The notes below the pieces were generated by a model, which was not told the origin of the DNA, did not search any database, and saw nothing but the letters and a program-made list of their open reading frames with translations. DNA of 64,000 nucleotides. Source: an uncultured Aquimarina sp. GTDB taxonomy: Bacteria; Bacteroidota; Bacteroidia; Flavobacteriales; Flavobacteriaceae. The stretch lies in NCBI GenBank assembly GCA_947500545.1, contig CANMSO010000002.1, positions 1 through 64,000 on the forward strand, in the 5' to 3' direction. This document shows positions 17,558 to 27,520 of the stretch, piece after piece. The position numbers were made by a program, and so were the translations under genes. Positions within the stretch are counted from its first letter, which is position 1, and every line of letters starts with the position of its first letter.

Positions 17558-19072
17558 TCAATGACTATTACTTGTATTTGACTCATTTTCTGGTTTTTGT
17601 CCAGAGGTAACTATACTTACAAGTATTCCTATAATGATTGATAAGAGGAACGAAGGACCAAGCTCACCAAGCTTTTCGAAATAAATTCCGATCGTATCTA
17701 ACGAGGCTGCTCCAAATTTAAAAAGGGGTACACATAAAAAACCGGTTATCATTGAAGCAATAGCCCCTTTCTCTGAAAACTTACTCCAAAAAATCGATAA
17801 AATAATAGTAGGGCAAAATGTAGCGGCTATTCCTGACCAGCCAAAAATTACGAACCAAAAAATTGTTCTTTCGGGTGTCGTTATTGCAACAGCCATAGCT
17901 ATGACAAGTGCAAATACTGCTAATCCAACAGTAATGATTCTCGAAATTTTGGCGAGTTCCTTTTCGGATTTATTGGGTTTAAAAATTTGTTGGTAGAAAT
18001 CTCTCGATATGGCACTGGACGCGACCACCAAAAGCGAATCAATGGTAGACATAATTGCTGATAATACGGCAGCAATATATATACCTATTAAGGTGAGCGG
18101 CATTATTCTTTCTACGAGCATGGGTAACACATTTTGTGCTCCGTTTCCTAAAATCCCTTCAGGATCCGCATCTATGGATGTTAACAAGTATCTCCCAAAT
18201 ATTCCGATAAGCACTGCACAAGAATCTGTGAGTATGGTAAAAGTAATAGCTACCCAACGTCCTTTTTTAATTTCAGAAGTATCCTTAATCGACATAAACC
18301 GAACAAATAATTGAGGTGATCCCATAAAACCTAATCCGATAAATGCAAAACCCAAAATGGTAAAGAAGTTTAATGTGTTAAACCCACCCGGCCCCCAAAT
18401 ATTTAGGAAAAAAGGATCCAGTTTTGTTAATTCAGTGGCTATTGAAACATCAGTGTCGATAGAGTAATAAGCAACAATTGGTAAAAATACCAAACCCAAT
18501 AACATAATTAATCCTTGAAATAAATCAGACCAGGCTACGGCAACAAAACCTCCAGAAAATATATAAGCCAAAACAATAAAGAAACCCACAATGGCACCTG
18601 TAAAATAGTTCCATCCTAAAAATGATTCAAATGCAGAACCTGTTGCATCAATTTGCGCACTTACATAAATAACGACAAACAATGAAAGTGCCGTTGCGGC
18701 TACAATTCGTAAGGTATGTGTGGTCGATTTGAATCGGCTTACCAGATAATCCGGAATGGTAATAGAATTGTATTTATCAGATAATACCTTGAACTTTTTT
18801 GCCATTAAAAACCAGGAAAACGCCACTCCTAATACTTCACCTAAAACCACCCAAAAAGCAGAAACACCAACCATGGCTCCTAGTCCGGTAAGTCCCAATA
18901 GTAGCCATGCAGATTCTCCTGTGGCTCTGGCAGAAAATGCAACTACCCAAAATCCTAGTTTTTTCCCTCCAACATAATAATCCTTCGTGTCTTTTATGCG
19001 TTTAGAGGCAAAATATCCTATTAAAAACAGGATTGAGAAATAGAGAAATAATATAATGTATTTCGTAATCAA
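17558..19072 (-). CDS. Sodium:solute symporter (SSS family)
   Basis: A 504-residue membrane protein with about 13 hydrophobic segments and SSS/PutP features (DYYVGGKKLGFWVVAFSARATGESAWLLLGLTG region, KKGRWVAITFTI, SSAISRDFYQ). It probably imports a pathway substrate or intermediate with Na+, perhaps a pyrimidine, ureide or beta-amino acid (inference from context). It begins three bases after the NCS1 gene, so the two are translated from one mRNA. Confidence 0.9.
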   Translation of the reverse strand: MITKYIILFLYFSILFLIGYFASKRIKDTKDYYVGGKKLGFWVVAFSARATGESAWLLLGLTGLGAMVGVSAFWVVLGEVLGVAFSWFLMAKKFKVLSDKYNSITIPDYLVSRFKSTTHTLRIVAATALSLFVVIYVSAQIDATGSAFESFLGWNYFTGAIVGFFIVLAYIFSGGFVAVAWSDLFQGLIMLLGLVFLPIVAYYSIDTDVSIATELTKLDPFFLNIWGPGGFNTLNFFTILGFAFIGLGFMGSPQLFVRFMSIKDTSEIKKGRWVAITFTILTDSCAVLIGIFGRYLLTSIDADPEGILGNGAQNVLPMLVERIMPLTLIGIYIAAVLSAIMSTIDSLLVVASSAISRDFYQQIFKPNKSEKELAKISRIITVGLAVFALVIAMAVAITTPERTIFWFVIFGWSGIAATFCPTIILSIFWSKFSEKGAIASMITGFLCVPLFKFGAASLDTIGIYFEKLGELGPSFLLSIIIGILVSIVTSGQKPENESNTSNSH

Positions 19073-19075
19073 AAA

Positions 19076-20788
19076 TTAAATAGTTTTTTTCTTCATTAAT
19101 AGATAATACAGTACAAATGAGATTATAAATCCTGTAAACCAAGATAATGAGTACAAGAATTCAAGTTGCGGTACCCAATATCCGATAAGGGCTAAAAACA
19201 CACCAACAAACAGGGCAATCATAGCTGCTTTATTAAAACCTGATTTTCCGTAGGAATAGATACCTTCTTCTTTATACAGTTCGGCTAACTCCATTTTCTT
19301 TTTTCGTACCAAATAGTAATCAGCAATTAGGATTCCCAAAACCGGACCCAATAAACCACTAACAAAAATCAAAAACCCCGAAATTTCATTTAAAAGCCAC
19401 CATGGTGCAATTAAAATACCAATAATCCCTGTTATTATACCGCCTACTCTAAAACTAATCTTTTTGGGCCATAGATTAGAAAAGGCATTGGATGGTGCTA
19501 TAACATTTGCTGCAATATTTGTGCTTAGGGTAGCGATGAGCATAAAAACTTGTGCGATAATAACAACCGTTGGGTTTTTGAATTTAGAAATAAGAGATAC
19601 GGGATCCCAAGGAGCATCGTCAGCGATTAATATATCTTTAAAATTAATTATGGCAGCACAGGTCACAAATATCCCTACAAAAGAATAGAGCATCATTGTT
19701 GCAGGAAGACCAACAAACTGACCAATAACCTGATCTTTTTGGGTTGAGGCAAAACGGGTTATATCTGCTATACTTATAGACATGGTTGCCCAAAACCCAA
19801 CCATTGCCGTAAGCCAAAGGAGATAGCTCCATAATTTACTTCCCGTTTTGTTAGTGTTTGGAGAAATTATATTAGCTGTTACAATGCTAGATAATACAGG
19901 AGCACCGCTTTCTGTATTTCTAAATTGAAGTTGTACTTTTTCTTGACCAGAAGTAATATTCTCAATCTTCTCTTTGTCAACAATAGTTATAGGTTGTTCT
20001 GTGAAAGCTACCCAACCACTTTTTTCATCAGAAATAATATTGTATTCAGTAACCTTTAGATTTCCTTCTTTATCTTTTAGGGAATTTAAATTGAGATATA
20101 ATTTATTATTCTTTTCGGTAATTGTTGCAGCTGTGTTTTCTAATTGCTGACTTTGATCTAATACAATGGAAACTCCACCGGCCTCAGCATAACTCCAATA
20201 AATTAGAACCAATCCGATAAGCACCAGAATAGGGGCAGAATAGGTTTCTAACCATTTTATACTCTCTGTTCCTTTCCAAATAAAATAGATGTTAATGAAC
20301 CAGAAGATCCCGAATCCAACAAATTTTCCAATGGATAAACCGAGTTCACCTTGTGTTCCCATAATGGCATGAAAAATAGCATATATGGCCAGTCCACCGA
20401 TCCATGTTTGTACCCCGAACCATCCGCACGCAATAACACCTCTTGCTACTGAAGCCAGATGCACACCTTTGGTGCCAAAAGCTGCACGACCAATGACGGG
20501 AAATGGAATACCATATTTTACCCCGGCATGTCCGTTAAGAACCATTGGGATGGTAATAATTAAGTTTGCTAACCCTATAATTATAAGCGCTTCATACCAG
20601 TTTAACCCCGTCTTGATCATATAAGAAGCTAGTAAATAAGTTGGTATACAAACGGCCATACCTACCCAGATAGCTGCTAAATGCCACTTACTCCATGTTC
20701 TATTTTTGGGAGGAACAGGTGCTAGATCTTCGCTGTATAGAGGTGAATGTGAAACATCTTCTTGTAATTCAACTATATCCTTATTCAT
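19076..20788 (-). CDS. NCS1-family nucleobase transporter with large extracytoplasmic insertion
   Basis: A 570-residue protein with NCS1 signatures: PPKNRTWSKWHLAAIWVGMA near the start, GIPFPVIGRAAFG (~93-105), GWFGVQTWIGG (~122-132), and a WPKKISFRVGGIITG segment. The family (Mhp1, FurD-type) carries nucleobases and hydantoins, which fits the operon. Between the sixth and seventh membrane helices (~212-318) is a ~105-residue soluble segment (for example YLNLNSLKDKEGNLKVTEYN, DEKSGWVAFTEQPITIVDKE). Typical members of about 480-500 residues have no such segment. It may be a substrate-capturing or partner-binding domain (inference). Confidence 0.92.
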   Translation of the reverse strand: MNKDIVELQEDVSHSPLYSEDLAPVPPKNRTWSKWHLAAIWVGMAVCIPTYLLASYMIKTGLNWYEALIIIGLANLIITIPMVLNGHAGVKYGIPFPVIGRAAFGTKGVHLASVARGVIACGWFGVQTWIGGLAIYAIFHAIMGTQGELGLSIGKFVGFGIFWFINIYFIWKGTESIKWLETYSAPILVLIGLVLIYWSYAEAGGVSIVLDQSQQLENTAATITEKNNKLYLNLNSLKDKEGNLKVTEYNIISDEKSGWVAFTEQPITIVDKEKIENITSGQEKVQLQFRNTESGAPVLSSIVTANIISPNTNKTGSKLWSYLLWLTAMVGFWATMSISIADITRFASTQKDQVIGQFVGLPATMMLYSFVGIFVTCAAIINFKDILIADDAPWDPVSLISKFKNPTVVIIAQVFMLIATLSTNIAANVIAPSNAFSNLWPKKISFRVGGIITGIIGILIAPWWLLNEISGFLIFVSGLLGPVLGILIADYYLVRKKKMELAELYKEEGIYSYGKSGFNKAAMIALFVGVFLALIGYWVPQLEFLYSLSWFTGFIISFVLYYLLMKKKTI

Positions 20789-20791
20789 ATA

Positions 20792-22126
20792 TTAATTACA
20801 ATATTGATCAGCAATCGCAATTGCTTGTGAAACAATTTCTAATCCTTCATCAACTTCTTCTTTACGAATATTTAGAGGCGGCGCAATAAAAATCCAATTC
20901 CATCTTACAAAGGTGAACATGCCTAATTCTCTAATTTTTGCGGCCATCTTATTTGTTATTTCCATTTCATTGGGTTTTGCATTCCAGGGTGTAATAGGTT
21001 CTTTAGTTTTTCGATTTTTAATCAATTCAATGCAACCAAGCAATCCTGTATTTCTAAAATCTCCGATGGATGGATGTTTCTTTTTTAGTTTTTCGATTTC
21101 AGCTTCAATATAAGTACCCATTTTGGTGGCTCTATCCACCAATTGTTCTTCTTCAATGATTCGTATATTTTCTAATGCTGCAGCACATAAGGTGGGGTGT
21201 GCAGAATATGTTAATCCAATGACCATTGGGTGATCGTTAAAATAATTAGCTATCGTATCTGTAACCACGGTTCCTCCTAATGGTAAATAACCAGATGTTA
21301 GACCTTTTGCCAAACACATGATATCTGGAGTAACACCATGATGGTCTATCCCAAACATTTTTCCTGTTCTTCCAAAACCACTCATCACTTCATCAACGAT
21401 CAATAATATACCATATCGATCGCATATGTCTCGCACTTTCTTTAAGTACATAGGAGGATATTTTATACATCCCGAGGAACCGGACTCTCCTTCAAAAAGT
21501 ATGGCAGCAATACTTTCTGGATTTTGGAATTTAATGACTCGTTCTAAATGAGCTAAAGCGAGTTCTCCGCATTCTTCAATAGATGAAGAATTCCAAGGGC
21601 ATCGATATGCATACGGATTTTCTACATGAACCACATTGGGCATTGCTTGGCTATCTACCGGAAACCTTCTTGGATCTCCTCCCGCAGATATGGCACCATA
21701 AGTTGCACCATGATAAGCTCTGTAGTGAGTAATTATTTTATGACGCCCGGTATACATTCTAGCTAATTTTATACCATTTTCTATGGCTTCGGCTCCACCA
21801 AGTGTAAAGAATGTTTTGGTAAGATTACCAGGTGTTATCTCGGCTATTTTCTTACCTAATTTTCCACGTACATCTGTAGCCATCCCGGGGTATACATAAC
21901 TAACTTCTTTCATCTGCTTTGTAACAGCATCGGTTATGCGTTGATCACCATGACCAATATTTACATTCATTAATTGGGATGAAAAATCAAGATATTTTTT
22001 ACCATCTCTGTCATAGAAATAGGAACCTTTGGCATGTGAAGCGTTTATGGGATTTAGATTCCCCTGCTTGGCCCAGGAAAATAATGTATATTCAAGATTG
22101 TTTTTTACAATTTGCTGGTCGCTCAT
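20792..22126 (-). CDS. Class III omega-aminotransferase (probable beta-alanine/beta-aminoisobutyrate transaminase)
   Basis: A 444-residue PLP enzyme. It has the PLP-binding Lys274 (CLAKGLTSGYLPLGG), Asp245 in IVDEVMSGFGRTGK, and a YRAYHGATYG motif near 135-144. In this operon it should move the amino group of beta-alanine or beta-aminoisobutyrate to an oxo acid, giving malonate or methylmalonate semialdehyde. Class III enzymes vary in substrate, so the exact donor and acceptor are inferred from neighbours. It is three bases from the NCS1 gene. Confidence 0.88.
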   Translation of the reverse strand: MSDQQIVKNNLEYTLFSWAKQGNLNPINASHAKGSYFYDRDGKKYLDFSSQLMNVNIGHGDQRITDAVTKQMKEVSYVYPGMATDVRGKLGKKIAEITPGNLTKTFFTLGGAEAIENGIKLARMYTGRHKIITHYRAYHGATYGAISAGGDPRRFPVDSQAMPNVVHVENPYAYRCPWNSSSIEECGELALAHLERVIKFQNPESIAAILFEGESGSSGCIKYPPMYLKKVRDICDRYGILLIVDEVMSGFGRTGKMFGIDHHGVTPDIMCLAKGLTSGYLPLGGTVVTDTIANYFNDHPMVIGLTYSAHPTLCAAALENIRIIEEEQLVDRATKMGTYIEAEIEKLKKKHPSIGDFRNTGLLGCIELIKNRKTKEPITPWNAKPNEMEITNKMAAKIRELGMFTFVRWNWIFIAPPLNIRKEEVDEGLEIVSQAIAIADQYCN

Positions 22127-22192
22127 TCAGATAGTTTAAATTTTAGAGAAAAGGATTTGTGTGTTTTCGGAATTATTAACCTAACTATGAAG

Positions 22193-23659
22193 CTAGCTCA
22201 TCCAATTGGTGCGAGCTTCAGGATTCCATTTTATCGTGGTTTTTTTGTTTTGGGTCCAGAACTCAATAGAACTTCGACCGGTTATATCACCTACCCCAAA
22301 TTTTGATTCATTCCACCCTCCAAAAGAAAAAGGCTCTCTAGGTACAGGAACACCAATGTTAACTCCTATCATCCCTGCACTGGCACGTTCCATCACTTGT
22401 TTAGCTAATCCACCACTTTGAGTAAATACTGCAGCGGCGTTACCATAATTTGATCCGTTTTCAATTTCGATGGCTTCATCAAGATCTTTAGCTCTAATAA
22501 TTGAAATCACGGGCCCAAAAATTTCTTCTCTTGCAACAGACATATCAGTTGTTACATGATCAATAATTGTAGGACCAACATAGTAGCCTCCTTCTTTACC
22601 CTTAACAGTAGCGTTTCTACCATCTACCAAAATGGTAGCGCCATCAGCTTCGGCTTCGGCAATATACCCTTCAATACGCTTTTTAGCTTCGGCACTGATT
22701 ACTGATCCCAAACTCTCTCCGGGAATAATATTTTTAGCTTCTGCTACCATTTTATCAATAATATGTTGCACTTTATCTACACCTACCATTACCGAGGCGG
22801 CCATACAACGTTGACCCGCACAACCAGCCATTGAAGCGACTACATTGGAGGCAGTCATTTCTGGATTGGCATCCGGAAAAACCAAGAGGTGATTTTTTGC
22901 TCCGCCCAAAGCGACACAGCGTTTTAGATTAGAAGTTGCTCTTTTATATACGATTTTGGCCACTTTTGTCGACCCTACAAAAGATACTGCTTCAATATCT
23001 GGGTGATCACAAATAGCTTCTACAACTTCCTTTCCTCCGTTTATAATATTAAAAACACCATCTGGTAGGCCAGCCTCTTTTAACAACTCTGCCATACGCA
23101 CAGTACTTAAAGGGACCAATTCTGATGGTTTCATGACCATAGTGTTACCAAGTACCAATGCATTTGGTATTGTCCAATTTGGTACCATATTTGGAAAATT
23201 AAATGGAGTGATAGACGCAACAACACCAAGTGGTTTACGCTCTATTCTACATTCTACGCCTTTACTTACTTCTTGAACTTCGTTTACAATAATTTGTGGT
23301 ATAGATATCGCAAACTCACATAGTTCCATGCTTTTTTCAACTTCAGCTTTGGCTTCCCCGTAGGTTTTTCCGTTTTCAAGGCGCACTAGATTGGTTAATT
23401 CATCTATGTTTTTCTCTAGTAGCGTTCTATATCGAAAAAAGATTTGAACACGTTCTTTAAAGGTCATAGAAGACCAGGAGGGAAATGCCTTTTTCGCAGC
23501 TTGTACAGCTTTATCAACATCCTGACCCGTCGACAATGGTAGTGTAGAGATAACGCTCCCATCTAACGGACTTATAATATCCATTGAATTTTGACCATTT
23601 CTGTCGAACTGACCATCTATATAATTTTTCACTTTGGGTTGTTTGGCAATTGTTTCCAT
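22193..23659 (-). CDS. mmsA: CoA-acylating (methyl)malonate-semialdehyde dehydrogenase
   Basis: A 488-residue aldehyde dehydrogenase of the MmsA type. Features are TPFNFPNMVPNW (~151-162), GSTKVAKIVYKRA, catalytic Cys285 in GCAGQRCMAASV, and EEIFGPVISIIRA near the C-terminus. It turns malonate semialdehyde into acetyl-CoA, or methylmalonate semialdehyde into propionyl-CoA, with NAD+ and CoA. It is the first gene of the minus-strand operon, so the main promoter should lie in 23,660-23,967. Confidence 0.92.
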   Translation of the reverse strand: METIAKQPKVKNYIDGQFDRNGQNSMDIISPLDGSVISTLPLSTGQDVDKAVQAAKKAFPSWSSMTFKERVQIFFRYRTLLEKNIDELTNLVRLENGKTYGEAKAEVEKSMELCEFAISIPQIIVNEVQEVSKGVECRIERKPLGVVASITPFNFPNMVPNWTIPNALVLGNTMVMKPSELVPLSTVRMAELLKEAGLPDGVFNIINGGKEVVEAICDHPDIEAVSFVGSTKVAKIVYKRATSNLKRCVALGGAKNHLLVFPDANPEMTASNVVASMAGCAGQRCMAASVMVGVDKVQHIIDKMVAEAKNIIPGESLGSVISAEAKKRIEGYIAEAEADGATILVDGRNATVKGKEGGYYVGPTIIDHVTTDMSVAREEIFGPVISIIRAKDLDEAIEIENGSNYGNAAAVFTQSGGLAKQVMERASAGMIGVNIGVPVPREPFSFGGWNESKFGVGDITGRSSIEFWTQNKKTTIKWNPEARTNWMS

Positions 23660-23967
23660 AAGACAAATGGTATAATGCGTTGATATATGTTTAAGAAAAT
23701 AGGATTAGATGATGGTACATCAGTTTTTTAAACCTCCTTTAAAACATAAATTTAATCTTTATTTGCATAATTATCATACAATTAGAGTTAAAAAGAAGCT
23801 CTTTTAGATAAATAACGGCTTACATCATTGACTTCATTTTGCTCATATTCTGGAATTTGTTCTAAAAGAAATTTAGGTTATAAACTGAGTTGCGTTAATT
23901 ATTTCAAAAATGATATTGATTTTTAATTCAAAAGCATACTTTTAATTATGTTGAAAATTCTTCTGTC
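23660..23967. other. Divergent promoter region
   Basis: No gene seen in these 308 bases. The region must hold the promoters of the pyrimidine operon (minus) and of the esterase gene at 23968 (plus). It is very AT-rich. No repeat or TGACACC operator is visible. Confidence 0.6.
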
Positions 23968-24645
23968 ATGAAAATCAATCGTATAATATCTGTTTTCTTT
24001 TTAATTTTCGCAACAACAACGTACTCACAAGGTCTTAAAAATGCGATACAAAAAAGTCATCAAGAAATCCCATTTATTATAACAACCCCAGATGGGTATT
24101 CTAAGGAAAATACGTATCCTACCATAATTTTCCTTCATGGGGGAGACCGATCAAATACTAAACATCATCCTACGAAATATGCTGCCAAAGCGGGATTGGA
24201 TTTTCCGTTTATTGTAATCGCCCCATCTTGCATTTCGGGCTGTTCATGGTCGAGTGTAGATTTGAAAGGAATACTAAACCAAGCCTCAGAAGAGGTTTCT
24301 GTTGATAAGAATAAAGTTTATTTGGTTGGATATAGTATGGGAGGTGCTGGAACATGGGCGAATCTAAAAAAGATAAATACTTTACTTGCTGCCGCTACTC
24401 CTTTGGCCCCAGCAGGAGGTTCGGCTTCGGGATTATGCAAAGTAAAAGATTTACCTATACGAGTTTATCATGGTACAGCTGATCATGGTTATGAAAATAG
24501 TAAAAAAATGATCAAAGCACTTAAAGACTGTGGAGCTGTAACTGCGGAATTAATATCTCTTGAAGGTAAAGGTCATGGAATATGGCCGGGTATTTTGTCT
24601 GATGCATCTTTTTATGAATGGCTTCTGGGGCATTCAAAAAAATAA
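23968..24645 (+). CDS. Secreted alpha/beta-hydrolase (esterase/peptidase-like)
   Basis: A 225-residue protein with signal peptide (MKINRIISVFFLIFATTTYS). It has the alpha/beta-hydrolase triad: Ser123 in GYSMGGAG, Asp172 in YHGTADHG, and His203 in GKGHGIWPG. An oxyanion-type motif FLHGGD sits at ~55-60. It resembles PHB-depolymerase-like and prolyl-oligopeptidase-like exported esterases. The substrate is unknown. It is followed after 74 bases by a membrane-protein gene. Confidence 0.85.
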   Translation: MKINRIISVFFLIFATTTYSQGLKNAIQKSHQEIPFIITTPDGYSKENTYPTIIFLHGGDRSNTKHHPTKYAAKAGLDFPFIVIAPSCISGCSWSSVDLKGILNQASEEVSVDKNKVYLVGYSMGGAGTWANLKKINTLLAAATPLAPAGGSASGLCKVKDLPIRVYHGTADHGYENSKKMIKALKDCGAVTAELISLEGKGHGIWPGILSDASFYEWLLGHSKK

Positions 24646-24719
24646 TAGTGTTTTTGCTTGACTTTATCTCAGGGTGTAACATTCTACAAACTTTCTTATC
24701 TATTTAATAAAGTAGTATA

Positions 24720-25382
24720 ATGAAAACACTATCAAACCAATCTTTTTTTAGACTATTTAATGTACTTCTGATTATTACGAGTTTAACTTTTATAACTACA
24801 TGGCTTCCTTTTTTACGTGCAATATTAGATGGTGAATCCTACAAATGGGGGACAGGCTTTTTTGGGATATTGTTTCATGGAGATGGAGTTTCTAACGAAT
24901 TTTATTATATCATTATAAATTTTGTTATCGGACTGGGGTTATTATGTTCTTTTTATTGGATTAAGAATAGAAAAATCTTTTACTTCCTTTTGGCTATTTG
25001 GTTTGGGAGCATGATTGGGAATAGTTTGTTTCAAGTTTTTTATGGGAAAGGTTATATGTTCCATGGAGACACCTTAGGGATACATCTTGATTTGTCATAT
25101 ATTATTGTTCCTTTAATGCTTTTTCTTGGGACTTTTGTTACATACATGATTATTCAGGACAGTAGAAACCCTTTTAAAGCGACATGGAGTAAAAAAAATA
25201 AATTTTGGGCACTAATATTATTGATTCCAATACCTATTCAGGCTGTACTTCTATATTTTGGAGAACCGCATGGTACAACCGATCAGATAGGAGTGATCAT
25301 TGCAATACTACAGATCATATTTTTGCACAAGGCTCTAAAAGGATATGAAGTAGAAAAATTTGATTTAAAAAAGACCGTATAG
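24720..25382 (+). CDS. Six-helix membrane protein of unknown function
   Basis: A 220-residue protein with about six hydrophobic segments (for example VLLIITSLTFITTWLPFL, IIINFVIGLGLLCSFYW, WALILLIPIPIQAVLLYF). I do not recognise a family. No catalytic motif is visible. Position after the esterase may mean co-transcription, but the 74-base gap leaves that open. Confidence 0.7.
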   Translation: MKTLSNQSFFRLFNVLLIITSLTFITTWLPFLRAILDGESYKWGTGFFGILFHGDGVSNEFYYIIINFVIGLGLLCSFYWIKNRKIFYFLLAIWFGSMIGNSLFQVFYGKGYMFHGDTLGIHLDLSYIIVPLMLFLGTFVTYMIIQDSRNPFKATWSKKNKFWALILLIPIPIQAVLLYFGEPHGTTDQIGVIIAILQIIFLHKALKGYEVEKFDLKKTV

Positions 25383-25410
25383 TACCTATTGACAAATGAG
25401 GTCTAAAATT

Positions 25411-26499
25411 TTATTCTAGAGTGAACCTGGTACCACTTTTCGCAGCCTTATAAATGGCTTCAACAATTCTAATATCTTTCATACCTTCTTCACCTGGAAC
25501 TAATACAGGCTTATTGTTTATAATGGCTAGTGCATCGTCATCCATTTGTTTGGACTGCTGGTTTTGGATTCTCTGATTTAACAGGGTTCCATCACTTGTT
25601 TTACCATTAATCCCACCGTATGCTTGAAAAGGATTCAAACCATACCATCCTTTTTCGCAATCTACATGCAGGTCGTTCATCCCTCTGCCAAAACTAGTTT
25701 TGCAATTGGCAATTGTTCCAGATGGGAATTGTAACGTAAAACTCGTAGTCTCATCAACTTCAGTATAGATTTTGGGCCTTTTAGTAGTATGACTGGCTTT
25801 TAATACAGCTATGGGTTCTTCTCCAGTTACATATCGAGTTGCATTAAGGGGGTATACTCCCATATCATACATGGCACCTCCTCCCAGTGCTTTATTTTGC
25901 TTCCAATGATCGGATCGAGAATCGTAATACCCAGCTTGGGCTGATACGGTTTTAATTTTTCCATAAGGTTTTGATGTAGCCCATTTAATAAGTTGTTGCG
26001 TGTTGGGCTCATGTTGCATTCTATATCCTATAGATAGCTTGACTTTATTTTTAGTACAAGCATTGATAATTGATTGACACTCTGCTGCCGTTCTTGCCAT
26101 GGGTTTTTCGCACCATACATGTTTGCCCGTATTGGCAGCTTTTATGGCATATTTGGCATGTAAGCCAGTAGGAAGCACAATATAGATAACATCAATATCT
26201 GGATTATTGGCAATGCGATCCATATTTTCATAATTATAAATATTCTTGTCTGGGATACCGTATCGTTTTTGCCATTTAGGAATTTTCCAAGAGCTTCCGG
26301 TAACGACTCCAGAAAGACGACAATGTTTTGTGAGCTGCAAGGCAGGAGCCAAAAGATCGGTGCTATAATAGCCTAATCCCACCAGACAAACTCCTAATTT
26401 TTTTTGAGCTGGACTCGAAAGTAGATTAGAATAAGGGAATAAACTATACCCTAAGAATAGACCAGTACTTTTTACAAAACTTCTTCGATTTAGTTTCAT
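25411..26499 (-). CDS. Gfo/Idh/MocA-family oxidoreductase with Tat-like signal
   Basis: A 362-residue NAD(P)-dependent oxidoreductase. The N-terminus (KLNRRSFVKSTGLFLGYSLF) has a twin-arginine motif and a hydrophobic stretch, so it is likely exported folded with its cofactor bound. A Rossmann motif GVCLVGLGYYS lies at ~36-46 and the family motif WCEKPMARTAAE at ~133-144. It resembles periplasmic glucose-fructose oxidoreductase-like enzymes that act on sugars. The substrate is unknown. Confidence 0.87.
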   Translation of the reverse strand: MKLNRRSFVKSTGLFLGYSLFPYSNLLSSPAQKKLGVCLVGLGYYSTDLLAPALQLTKHCRLSGVVTGSSWKIPKWQKRYGIPDKNIYNYENMDRIANNPDIDVIYIVLPTGLHAKYAIKAANTGKHVWCEKPMARTAAECQSIINACTKNKVKLSIGYRMQHEPNTQQLIKWATSKPYGKIKTVSAQAGYYDSRSDHWKQNKALGGGAMYDMGVYPLNATRYVTGEEPIAVLKASHTTKRPKIYTEVDETTSFTLQFPSGTIANCKTSFGRGMNDLHVDCEKGWYGLNPFQAYGGINGKTSDGTLLNQRIQNQQSKQMDDDALAIINNKPVLVPGEEGMKDIRIVEAIYKAAKSGTRFTLE

Positions 26500-26588
26500 A
26501 TCCTTCTAATTTGACTAACTAATTCAAAAGATACGAGTTATTACCCTGAAATTGTGTTGTTACTTTGTTAAATGGGGAGAAGGGTTTC

Positions 26589-26954
26589 TTAAATATCTAT
26601 ATACTGTGAAACGGTTCGCTCACTCTGTACTTCACCAGTATGCTTGGTACCTTGTTTTTCAAAAAGCAATACATGCACTTCTTCATTATCTTTGGTAGAC
26701 GGACAGTGTTCTACGCCTTTTGGAACAACAATAAGTTCACCCGGGTTTATGGTTACTGTTTTATCTCGAAACTTCATATACAACGTACCTTTTACGACTT
26801 GAAATAATTCATCTTCATCATCGTGCTTATGCCAAATGAAATCACCACATAATTTGGCAAGATATATTTGGTTATCATCTACAGTTGCTATTCTATGAGG
26901 ATGCCACTGTTTATCGAATTTTGATAATTTTTCTTTAATATTAATTGCTTCCAT
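26589..26954 (-). CDS. Cupin-domain protein
   Basis: A 121-residue single-domain cupin. The metal-binding motif IWHKHDDEDELFQVVKG lies in the first half, and the second motif NPGELIVVPKGVEHCP near residues 86-101. It is small and cytoplasmic. The function cannot be told from sequence. It lies 11 bases upstream of nothing known: the thioesterase gene precedes it on the same strand, so the two may be co-transcribed. Confidence 0.85.
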   Translation of the reverse strand: MEAINIKEKLSKFDKQWHPHRIATVDDNQIYLAKLCGDFIWHKHDDEDELFQVVKGTLYMKFRDKTVTINPGELIVVPKGVEHCPSTKDNEEVHVLLFEKQGTKHTGEVQSERTVSQYIDI

Positions 26955-26965
26955 ACTAAATAAAT

Positions 26966-27364
26966 CTATTGAAGAAACAAGGTACTTATTTCATTTGTGA
27001 TGCGGGTTGGTCTTAACGTTTCTTTAGAAAGTAAGCACCACATGGTCTTCGCAGAAACTAATACTTTTTGAGTGGTCGTGTTTATAATTTTGGTGTGGCG
27101 TTCGCTTTTTACCCCTCTATGATGATCGATCCATGTTTGCATCGTAATTTCATCATTTTCAAAAGCAGGGTTATGGTACTCAATATAGTGATTAAGTACA
27201 ACCCAGACATAGGTATTTCTAATTGTATCATCGGTTTTAGATTCCCAATGTTTTTTGGCGACATCTTGAACCCATTGTAAGTATACAACATTGTTTACAT
27301 GATCCATGTCGTCTATTGCAGATTTTGGAACTGTGAAGTGATATTCAAATATTTCAGATTTCAT
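26966..27364 (-). CDS. Acyl-CoA thioesterase (hot-dog fold)
   Basis: A 132-residue 4HBT/YbgC-like thioesterase. The active-site helix motif IDDMDHVNNVVYLQWVQ (~17-33) carries the Asp and His typical of the family. It would hydrolyse short or aromatic acyl-CoA thioesters. It lies just upstream of the cupin gene (11-base gap) on the same strand. Confidence 0.85.
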   Translation of the reverse strand: MKSEIFEYHFTVPKSAIDDMDHVNNVVYLQWVQDVAKKHWESKTDDTIRNTYVWVVLNHYIEYHNPAFENDEITMQTWIDHHRGVKSERHTKIINTTTQKVLVSAKTMWCLLSKETLRPTRITNEISTLFLQ

Positions 27365-27520
27365 TGTTCATCGATTACCCGATTAAAAGTAAAAAGAATT
27401 ACTGATAAATTATGTAGGATAAAACGTGTTAATCTAAATAATTACTTAAAAAGGTTAAAATCGTTCTTTACAAGTAAGATTAATTCTAAATTTAAGATCA
27501 TTAACCATTAAATATATTAT

